From positions 1-5,702 of the forward strand of contig JAAFHI010000269.1 in assembly GCA_013298335.1 (NCBI GenBank): a stretch of 5,702 nucleotides of DNA. Direction: 5' to 3'. This DNA comes from Actinomycetota bacterium (lineage in GTDB: Bacteria > Acidobacteriota > Blastocatellia > Chloracidobacteriales > Chloracidobacteriaceae). The notes under the pieces were generated by a model. That model had not been told where the DNA came from and did no database searches. It worked only from the letters and a program-made list of their open reading frames with translations. Made by a program: the position numbers and the translations under genes. Positions 1-5,004 of this stretch are shown here, in pieces (positions within the stretch are counted from its first letter, which is position 1; each line of letters begins with the position of its first letter).

Positions 1-494
1 GTGCGATAGAGCCACCACCAGACGCCGCCCACTGAAATCAGCCCGATGTAGACCAGCGGGTCCTGCGAAAACAGGATCGGCCCGATGACCGGGATGGACG
101 AAAGTCCGGGAATCGGCCAGCGGGGAATGGCCGTGACGGTCAGGGTCTCGCCTGAAAGACCGAAGATTTCCCGTCGCAGCACGGCGGTGAGGCCGAGGGC
201 GAAAATGTTCAGACCGGTCCCGGTGAGGACCTGATCGGTCCGCAGGCGAATGACCAGCCAGCCGAATCCGCCCGAAAAAAACATGCCCGAAAGGGAAGCC
301 GCGCCGAGGCCGAGCCAGACGTTTCCGGTCAGAAAACCCGCCACGACGCCGAACAGCGCCCCGAAGAGCATCAGTCCCTCGACGCCGATGTTGAGGACAC
401 CGGCGCGTTCCGAAACGATTTCTCCGAGAGCGACGAGCAGCAACGGCGTGGCGAGGGCCAGACCGGTGTTGAGGAGCGGGATGAGTACGTCCAT
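1..494 (-). CDS. ABC importer inner-membrane permease, simple-sugar/nucleoside type (3' end missing)
   Basis: The first 164 residues are visible; the gene continues past the left edge. The reading starts MDVLIPLLNT and is very hydrophobic, with likely membrane segments near residues 8-27, 40-57, 60-82, 88-108 and 146-163. The stretch SERAGVLNIGVEG (residues 28-40), followed by a glycine-rich helix and RTDQVLTGTGLN (85-96), is typical of the second permease of BmpA-linked importers (BPD_transp_2 family; YufQ/NupQ-like). These form the membrane channel with a sister permease, an ATPase and a substrate-binding lipoprotein. Known family substrates include nucleosides and simple sugars; the substrate here cannot be told. 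The start at 494 fits the family N-terminus, but no clear Shine-Dalgarno site precedes it and an intrinsic terminator ends 6 nt upstream, which is unusual. Partner genes are not in the window. Family call is firm; substrate is unknown. Confidence 0.88.
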   Translation of the reverse strand, partial: MDVLIPLLNTGLALATPLLLVALGEIVSERAGVLNIGVEGLMLFGALFGVVAGFLTGNVWLGLGAASLSGMFFSGGFGWLVIRLRTDQVLTGTGLNIFALGLTAVLRREIFGLSGETLTVTAIPRWPIPGLSSIPVIGPILFSQDPLVYIGLISVGGVWWWLYR

Positions 495-500
495 TCGGGT

Positions 501-533
501 AAAAAAAATGGGCGTCGGAGTAACCCGACGCCC
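501..533 (-). terminator. Intrinsic terminator, minus strand, abutting the permease start
   Basis: On the minus strand GGGCGTCGG (533-525) pairs perfectly with CCGACGCCC (518-510) around a 6-nt loop. One A and then eight U residues (508-501) follow. This is a textbook Rho-independent terminator and it works in the minus direction only. It would end the dehydrogenase-ferredoxin operon. It lies only 6 nt before the permease ATG, so it may also act as an attenuator for that gene. Confidence 0.85.
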
Positions 534-614
534 GTAGTCCAGACTGGTAATAAGCTCACCCGAAATCACTGTAGGGGTGGGGTGTTACCGTGGTTTTACG
601 CTCAGGTAAATCTT
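534..614 (-). promoter_or_regulatory. Possible structured leader of the permease gene
   Basis: This gap between the ferredoxin stop and the terminator can fold. GGTAA (589-585) pairs with TTACC (550-546), enclosing CACCC (579-575) paired with GGGTG (561-557). In addition, TTCGGGT (564-558) is the exact complement of ACCCGAA (500-494), which covers the first base of the permease start codon, so the leader could mask initiation. A structured leader, terminator and start codon in a row is the layout of an attenuator or riboswitch. I recognise no known riboswitch consensus, and the short stems could be chance. Inferred only. Confidence 0.35.
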
Positions 615-1223
615 TCAGGCCACTGGTTTTTTCGGCCCGGATTCGGTGGAAGCGGCGGATTCGTTCATGCTGCGGGCCAGACCGGTGGCCACCGCCTCGA
701 ACGCGGTGATGGAATTGGTGAGCCCGGATTTGACGAACTGCTGCATGAGATTCGGGATGTCCGTCGGCTGGGTCGTCCGGAAGAGTTCAAGCGAATTCAG
801 GGCGACCGCGCCGACGTGGCGGAAGTGGTTCAGAAACTCCTCGGAGGTCGCGGCGATCATGCGCGTCCACAACTGAAAGCCCTCTTCAAAGGAGAGTTTC
901 TGGAATTGCTGGGCGATGTCGAACCGCTTGGTGGCCGGAACGTCGAACGCCAGATCGCCTTTGACCTTGGCGCAGCAGGCGAGTCGGTGACCGGCGGCGA
1001 TGTCGTCCGCGTCGAGCCAGCGGAGTTCTTTTGATTCAGGCGCGGAAAGCGCGGCGTTGGCGGCGGTCGAAACCCGAACCTCGCAGGTCTGGCACAGACC
1101 GTTGCCGCCGCAGAAATTCATGACCGGCTGGCCCGCCTGCTGGGCGGCGGTCAAAAGGACGGTGCCTTCCGGGACGCTGACGGTTTTTCCCGAAGGCTGG
1201 AACGTGACGGTACAGGACGGCAT
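615..1223 (-). CDS. [2Fe-2S] ferredoxin with helical, phasin-like C-terminal extension
   Basis: This 202-residue protein has two parts. Residues 1-95 are a plant/adrenodoxin-type ferredoxin fold. The cluster ligands are visible as C38-x5-C44-x2-C47 in FCGGNGLCQTC, with the fourth ligand at C83 in HRLACC; C84 beside it is extra. Such proteins carry single electrons in the cytoplasm. Residues 100-190 are predicted helical and lack cysteines. The stretch around FRTTQPTDIPNLMQQFV (about 148-164) and the amphipathic helix after it look like phasins, the proteins that coat polyhydroxyalkanoate granules; this resemblance is by eye only. The tail ends in a charged, proline-containing segment. Simple ferredoxins are about 100 residues, so the protein is twice the usual size. 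The start has a GAGG SD (1236-1233) 9 nt upstream. It lies 41 bp after the dehydrogenase stop, probably in the same operon, and may accept or supply electrons for those enzymes. Confidence 0.85.
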   Translation of the reverse strand: MPSCTVTFQPSGKTVSVPEGTVLLTAAQQAGQPVMNFCGGNGLCQTCEVRVSTAANAALSAPESKELRWLDADDIAAGHRLACCAKVKGDLAFDVPATKRFDIAQQFQKLSFEEGFQLWTRMIAATSEEFLNHFRHVGAVALNSLELFRTTQPTDIPNLMQQFVKSGLTNSITAFEAVATGLARSMNESAASTESGPKKPVA

Positions 1224-1264
1224 GGCGGAAAACCTCGTTCACTGAGTGCGAATTCGGGGACGAA

Positions 1265-2206
1265 TCAGGGGAAAATGATCTGCGCTTTGAGAACGTCCCG
1301 GGCCTCGGCCATTTTCTTGAAGCCCTCGTAGGTGTCGTTCAGTTCGTAACGATGCGTGACGAGCTTCTCCGCCGTCAAGACGCCGGATTCAATCAGCCGC
1401 AGCGCCTCGCGCGTGTCGTCCGGCCCGCAGGAATAACTCATCACCAGATCGATTTCGTTGAAATAGAGATGAAACGGATTGATGGTCATCATGTCCTCGG
1501 GCGGAGACCCCATGAAAATCAGGACCACGCCGCCCTTGCCCGCGCATTTCACGCCGAGTTCCATCACTTTCGTGACCGCCGGGCCGACGATGACCACGTC
1601 GGCGAGCGCGCCGTCGGTCAGTTCGGCGAGCCGTTCGACCAGGTCCTCGCGCGTCGGGTTGATGACCGCGTCGGCGCCGAATTCGAGCGCCTTTTCGCAC
1701 CGCCAGTCCACCAGATCGGCGCAGATGACCTGGCCGACCCGCGCCTTGCGGACGGCCTTCACCGAGCAGGCGGCGGGTTCGACGAGCGCGCCGTCTTCGA
1801 AGGAAACCGTGTCGGGCAGTTTGAGCGTGTCGCCGAGATTCGTTTCGGGGACCAGAAAATATTCGGAAATGCCGCCGGGAACGATTTTCGAAGCCTTCCA
1901 CGTCTTGCACTGGACGAATTCGCCCCGTTCGCAGTACCGGCAGGTGAAGCAGGGCGCGTGGTGATGCACGAACACCCGGTCGCCGACCGCGAAGTTCGTG
2001 ACCTCGTCTCCAATTTCCACGACGACGCCGGCGGGTTCATGGCCGAGCACAATCGGCGCTTTCCGCTTGATGTACCACGGGGTCACGTCGCCCGAACAGA
2101 TGCCGCTCGCCTTGACCTGGACGAGAATGTCGCGCGGACCGGGCTGCGGACGCTCGGCGTCTTCAATCCGGAGATCTTCGAAATCGTAGATTTTGGCTAC
2201 TTTCAT
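1265..2206 (-). CDS. Zinc-type MDR alcohol dehydrogenase lacking the GxGxxG cofactor loop
   Basis: A 313-residue member of the medium-chain dehydrogenase/reductase family, which oxidises alcohols or polyols with NAD(P). The catalytic domain is intact: zinc ligands C37 (GICSGD), H56-E57 (GHEPAG) and probably E143 (LVEPAAC), and the structural zinc site C86-x2-C89-x2-C92-x7-C100. The cofactor domain is not. After RKARV (153-157) the sequence jumps straight to QVICADL (159-165), skipping the first strand and the glycine-rich turn. Alignment with the neighbouring MDR protein shows about 27 residues missing, in frame, which explains the length of 313 against a usual 340-350. The acidic residue D164 that normally binds the NAD ribose is present. 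There is no frameshift or stop. No SD is evident before ATG 2206; the sequence just upstream is heptamer repeat. It may be non-functional, have altered cofactor use, or reflect an assembly error. Substrate unknown. Confidence 0.87.
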   Translation of the reverse strand: MKVAKIYDFEDLRIEDAERPQPGPRDILVQVKASGICSGDVTPWYIKRKAPIVLGHEPAGVVVEIGDEVTNFAVGDRVFVHHHAPCFTCRYCERGEFVQCKTWKASKIVPGGISEYFLVPETNLGDTLKLPDTVSFEDGALVEPAACSVKAVRKARVGQVICADLVDWRCEKALEFGADAVINPTREDLVERLAELTDGALADVVIVGPAVTKVMELGVKCAGKGGVVLIFMGSPPEDMMTINPFHLYFNEIDLVMSYSCGPDDTREALRLIESGVLTAEKLVTHRYELNDTYEGFKKMAEARDVLKAQIIFP

Positions 2207-2213
2207 TGATGAA

Positions 2214-2388
2214 GGTGTCGGGTATCGGGTGTCGGAACTAAAAAGGTGTCGGGTATCGGGTATCGGGTTTCAGGTTCAATCCAGTTTTGAGTGTTGAGTT
2301 CAATGCTGGTGACCTGAAACTCAAAACTAAAAATTCAAAATTCAAAACTTAAGTTTGACCTGAAACCTGACACCCGACACCTGAAACC
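2214..2388. repeat. Degenerate 7-bp tandem repeats in nested inverted arrays
   Basis: The spacer between the two dehydrogenases is built from two heptamer classes. On the plus strand GTGTCGG/GTATCGG units occupy 2215-2235 (three units) and 2246-2266 (three), followed by GTTTCAG at 2267-2273. The reverse-complement class occupies 2360-2387 as four contiguous units (CTGAAAC, CTGACAC, CCGACAC, CTGAAAC), with another at 2314-2320. Inside lies an AT-rich class: TTTTGAG, TGTTGAG (2285-2298) against CTCAAAA, CTAAAAA, TTCAAAA, TTCAAAA (2320-2347). The outer arms and the inner arms can each pair, so the whole spacer could form a long imperfect hairpin in the operon transcript. Heptanucleotide repeat families of this general kind are known from cyanobacteria; origin and function here are unknown. 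Confidence 0.85.
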
Positions 2389-2390
2389 TT

Positions 2391-3467
2391 CTACGGAATG
2401 ACGGCAAACTTGATGCAGTCGCCTTTTTGAAGTTCCTCGAAGACTTCGCCGAGTTTTTCGAGGGGGTATTCGGCGGTAATAAGAAGACTCCAGTCGACCT
2501 GCCGTTCGATGAGGATTTCGCGGGCCCGACGGACGGCGCGCGGGGTCATGTGAAACGGGCTGCGGAGTGTGATCTGGTCGTAGTGAATCCGCAGCGTATC
2601 GAACGTGACGGTCGTTCCGCGCTTGCAGCCGCCGAAAAAGACCACCGTGCCGCCGCGCCGGGAAAGATTGACCGACTGTTCCCAGATGTGGGGCTGGCCG
2701 GTGCATTCGATGACGAGGTCGGCGCCGCGTCCGTCGGTGAGTTCGCGAATGCGTTCTTCGAGATTTTCCGTCGTCAGATTGATGAGATGGGTCGCGCCCA
2801 CGGCCAGCGCCGCCTGCTGACGGAAATCGCGCCGCCCGGCGACGACGATTTTGCTGACGCCCCGCGAGCGGAGATAGGCGACGTGGAGCAGGGCGATGGC
2901 GCCGTTGCCGATGATGAGCGCCGTGTCTTCCGGGCTGGTCGTCACTTCTTCGAGGCCGTGAACGACACAGGCGAACGGCTCCATCAGCGCGGCTTCCGAA
3001 AAGGCGAGGGAAGCCGGCTTTTCGAACATGTTCTGACGGACGATCCGTTCGGGAATCTTGATGTATTCGGCGTAGGCCCCGAGCACCATCGTGCTCATGA
3101 TCGTGTCGCAGAGATTTTCCTGACCACGTTTGCAGTAGTAGCACTCGCCGCAGGGGGCCGAGTGCGTGGACATCACGATGTCGCCTTCCTTGAACTTCGT
3201 CACGCCCTTGCCGGTTTTGGCGACAATTCCCGAGAATTCATGCCCGAACAGCGTCGGCGTGGGAAATTTTGGATGACCGCGCAGAAACGCCTTCAGATCG
3301 GTACCGCAGGTCAGCGCCGACCGTACCTGAATCACGACCCCGCCCGGCTCGGGTTCCGGCATCGGGACCTGCTGCATTTCGAGTTTTCCCGGTTCAACCA
3401 GGACGTGCGCGCGCATGGTCTCGATTTGGGTGGCGATGGGCGCAATTGTAGGTATGGACTGGATCAT
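2391..3467 (-). CDS. Zinc-dependent MDR dehydrogenase, probably NADP(H)-preferring
   Basis: A 358-residue full-length member of the medium-chain dehydrogenase/reductase family (sorbitol/threonine dehydrogenase-like). Catalytic zinc ligands are C54 (LTCGTD), H76-E77 (GHEFSG) and probably E163 (LMEPFAC). The structural zinc lobe is C106-x2-C109-x2-C112-x7-C120. The Rossmann fold starts with ALIIGNGAIALLHV (183-196): the glycine motif reads GNGAIA, with alanine in place of the third glycine. The second strand ends in VVAGRRD (208-214), where NAD enzymes usually have an aspartate; glycine followed by two arginines suggests NADP(H). ATG 3467 has an A/G-rich stretch AAAGAAAAAG just upstream. Met18 (ATG 3416, MRAHVLVEPG) matches the usual family N-terminus and is a real alternative start without a clear SD. 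It is first in the minus-strand operon, 184 bp before the second dehydrogenase. Substrate cannot be assigned. Confidence 0.9.
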   Translation of the reverse strand: MIQSIPTIAPIATQIETMRAHVLVEPGKLEMQQVPMPEPEPGGVVIQVRSALTCGTDLKAFLRGHPKFPTPTLFGHEFSGIVAKTGKGVTKFKEGDIVMSTHSAPCGECYYCKRGQENLCDTIMSTMVLGAYAEYIKIPERIVRQNMFEKPASLAFSEAALMEPFACVVHGLEEVTTSPEDTALIIGNGAIALLHVAYLRSRGVSKIVVAGRRDFRQQAALAVGATHLINLTTENLEERIRELTDGRGADLVIECTGQPHIWEQSVNLSRRGGTVVFFGGCKRGTTVTFDTLRIHYDQITLRSPFHMTPRAVRRAREILIERQVDWSLLITAEYPLEKLGEVFEELQKGDCIKFAVIP

Positions 3468-3539
3468 CTTTTTCTTTACCGGTTCGAAACGACACGTCTT
3501 TCAAAAGCGAAAAGATGAGACGTATCTAAGGAAAGCACT

Positions 3540-3568
3540 ATTTTGCCCTCCGGGTGCAGCCGAGGCAA
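3540..3568 (-). promoter_or_regulatory. Candidate sigma70-type promoter for the dehydrogenase operon
   Basis: On the minus strand TTGCCT (3568-3563) and CAAAAT (3545-3540) are separated by 17 nt. Each matches four of six consensus bases. Transcription would start near 3533, giving a leader of about 65 nt before ATG 3467. It lies in the right place, in the divergent gap, but the match is modest. Confidence 0.3.
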
Positions 3569-3574
3569 GCCGAG

Positions 3575-3596
3575 TCGGTTGGATTCCTCCGACCGA
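3575..3596. other. Short perfect-length hairpin in the divergent intergenic region
   Basis: TCGGTTGGA (3575-3583) pairs with TCCGACCGA (3588-3596) around the loop TTCC, giving nine pairs with one G-T wobble on the plus strand. No T-run follows on either strand, so it is not a terminator. It could be a binding site for a regulator or a chance structure. The rest of the gap 3468-3665 shows only candidate promoters and the ribosome-binding site. Confidence 0.45.
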
Positions 3597-3625
3597 AATC
3601 ACCGGAACCACGGACCGGAATCAGG

Positions 3626-3634
3626 TGTTAAAGT
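3626..3634 (+). promoter_or_regulatory. Candidate extended -10 promoter for the exported protein
   Basis: TG at 3626-3627 followed by T and TAAAGT (3629-3634) has the form of an extended -10 element. No good -35 lies at the usual distance. The start point would be near 3641, about 25 nt before ATG 3666. Weak evidence, placed by position. Confidence 0.3.
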
Positions 3635-3654
3635 CGGTATCGAACTTCTCAATC

Positions 3655-3660
3655 AGGTGA
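3655..3660 (+). promoter_or_regulatory. Ribosome-binding site that decides the start at 3666
   Basis: AGGTGA lies 5 nt before ATG 3666. It supports this start over the upstream in-frame ATG at 3543, because the residues encoded from 3666 begin with a signal peptide, whereas the 41 extra residues from 3543 would bury it. Confidence 0.75.
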
Positions 3661-3665
3661 CCGTC

Positions 3666-4826
3666 ATGAATTCTCTTGCCGAATTTCCGGGAATCGCGAT
3701 CCGGCTTTTTCTGCTTTTTGTAGTGCTCCTTGGTTTGGAAACGCTGGTCGCGGCGTCCCCGTCACATGCCGCCGAATACGAACTGCCGGCCTCCGAGACC
3801 GCCGTTCGGGAACGGTTGCGGGATCGGAAAGGGGAAGTCCGGGCGTGGACCATTTACCATATCGGAAAGGAAAAACGCGGTGCATTTCTTCCCGACCTTA
3901 TCGGTTTTCTCGATCTGGACCGCTTCTCGCGTTTCGAAGCGCAACTGGCCCTCGACGCGCTTTTCAAGCTGGAAGTCTTCGTGCCGGATGACGTCCTTTT
4001 AAAATTGGTGAATGATTTCCCTGATAAGGTCGCGATTCTGCTCGCCTTTCAGCCGGAACGGCATGGAAAGGCCATCCTGGAGATGTTCGAACGTCACGCC
4101 GGAATCGAAACGCTGGAGCATCACCTTCGCGCGGCGCTGGCCGCGAATCTGGCGTTGAAGGCCGGCACGCCAGGATTCGCGAAGGCATTGATCGAGCGGA
4201 GATTGAAGGGCGGTGAAAGTCTGGTAGCCGCGGATCTGGTGATTCGAAGAAGGTTCGAAGAAGAAAAACGAATTCCAACCGGGGGGCTGGGGTGCGGTTG
4301 CTGGCCTGTTTGTGTTCCGTTGAGACAGGAAGAGACGTTCCCGCCGGTTTACCGAACGGTGTTTTCTGACTGGCCGTTGACAAAGTCTTTTGTTGAAGGA
4401 CCGGGACATGTCGTCGTTAACAACCTCGAATGCCCGACGGAAAGCACTCCTTCCTTCGCCGTGCGCGGTTTTTCCAGCGGGGGTGACGACCCGCCGGTTT
4501 TCAGATCGGTCGCGAGCGGTGGAATGGTTTCTTGCGAGACGTTTTTCGACCGTTACGCTTCCGGACTGGTTGGTGAAACGGTCAGCATCCGGAAGAAAGA
4601 AACCTTCATCTGGACGGGACGTCGCGCCTTCGCCCGTCAGGTCGAGAAGGCACGAACGGACGGCGAGGCCAATTTCCGGCGGATCGTGAACCGGCTGGTG
4701 GAACGGGGATTTCTGACGCAAATCGAAGCCGATAACTTCAAACCCTTGTTCGTGGTCCGAATTTCAAACCCCGACGGCCTGCGCCTTCCGCAACTTCCCG
4801 GAACCGTTTCCATCATTCCGAAGTAA
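3666..4826 (+). CDS. Exported protein of unknown function, HEAT-like N-terminal half
   Basis: A 386-residue protein not recognised as any named family. Residues 7-30 are a hydrophobic segment (IAIRLFLLFVVLLGLETL) ending in SPSHAA|EY, a plausible signal peptidase I site near residue 36, so it is probably periplasmic or secreted. There is no lipobox cysteine. Residues 45-200 are alternating amphipathic helices resembling HEAT repeats: RAWTIYHIGK, FLPDLIGFLD and FEAQLALDALFKL read like successive repeat helices, a fold commonly used for protein contacts. A glycine/cysteine turn follows (TGGLGCGCWPVC, 205-216). The C-terminal half (217-386) is mixed and has further cysteines at 256 and 290; an exported protein could form disulfides among these five. 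The final 50 residues (RRIVNRLVERGFL onward) look like a small folded domain. Neighbours are divergent redox genes and a methyltransferase on the same strand, 178 bp downstream. No terminator is seen after its stop. Confidence 0.8.
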   Translation: MNSLAEFPGIAIRLFLLFVVLLGLETLVAASPSHAAEYELPASETAVRERLRDRKGEVRAWTIYHIGKEKRGAFLPDLIGFLDLDRFSRFEAQLALDALFKLEVFVPDDVLLKLVNDFPDKVAILLAFQPERHGKAILEMFERHAGIETLEHHLRAALAANLALKAGTPGFAKALIERRLKGGESLVAADLVIRRRFEEEKRIPTGGLGCGCWPVCVPLRQEETFPPVYRTVFSDWPLTKSFVEGPGHVVVNNLECPTESTPSFAVRGFSSGGDDPPVFRSVASGGMVSCETFFDRYASGLVGETVSIRKKETFIWTGRRAFARQVEKARTDGEANFRRIVNRLVERGFLTQIEADNFKPLFVVRISNPDGLRLPQLPGTVSIIPK

Positions 4827-4863
4827 CGGGGCAAACCGTGGCCAACCGCTTGTGACTGAATGC

Positions 4864-4887
4864 CTTTCGCGTTGACATCGCGGAAAG
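4864..4887. promoter_or_regulatory. Inverted repeat centred on the -35 box (possible operator)
   Basis: CTTTCGCG (4864-4871) and CGCGGAAAG (4879-4887) are complementary apart from one bulged base, and they flank exactly the TTGACAT that contains the -35 hexamer. A repressor bound here would block the promoter. Palindrome seen; regulatory role inferred. Confidence 0.4.
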
Positions 4888-4901
4888 TCGGGTGGTACTT
4901 T
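4872..4901 (+). promoter_or_regulatory. Sigma70-type promoter for the methyltransferase
   Basis: A perfect -35 hexamer TTGACA (4872-4877) is followed after 18 nt by TACTTT (4896-4901), which keeps the key T, A and final T of the -10 consensus. Transcription would begin near 4908, leaving an AT-richer leader of about 97 nt before ATG 5005. It is the best promoter in the window. Confidence 0.6.
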
Positions 4902-4995
4902 GCCGCCCGTCCACACAAGGTTTTCACCGGGTTTTTTCCTCCCATTCATTATTTTTCGCGCGGTTGTAACGGGTGCGTTTGAACTCGTTGCTGCC

Positions 4996-5000
4996 GGAGG
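4996..5000 (+). promoter_or_regulatory. Shine-Dalgarno site for the methyltransferase
   Basis: GGAGG lies 4 nt before ATG 5005. The spacing is slightly short but the core is strong, and it fixes the start of the methyltransferase. Confidence 0.75.
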
Positions 5001-5004
5001 TCGA

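Noticed and set aside
250..537. Plus-strand 95-residue and minus-strand 62-residue open frames near the left end
   Set aside because: Both overlap the clear permease reading frame and are Pro/Arg/Ser-rich without a family signature; the plus-strand frame also runs through the terminator.
534..614. A known riboswitch class (purine, TPP, cobalamin, ykkC or fluoride)
   Set aside because: The conserved cores of these classes could not be found by eye; only generic stems are present.
1352..2209. Plus-strand open frame of 285 residues opposite the truncated dehydrogenase
   Set aside because: It is rich in His, Arg, Asp and Phe typical of antisense translation, and has no motif. The minus-strand protein is clearly a dehydrogenase.
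2214..2388. CRISPR array
   Set aside because: Units are 7 bp with no unique spacers of constant length, and no cas genes are present.
2427..3518. Plus-strand open frame of 363 residues opposite the full-length dehydrogenase
   Set aside because: The minus strand holds a complete MDR enzyme with all zinc motifs. The opposite frame has low-complexity composition and no recognisable domain, as expected for an antisense shadow in GC-rich DNA.
3543..3665. Longer start for the exported protein at 3543
   Set aside because: The 41 extra residues are not conserved-looking and would place the signal peptide internally. ATG 3666 has a well-spaced AGGTGA.
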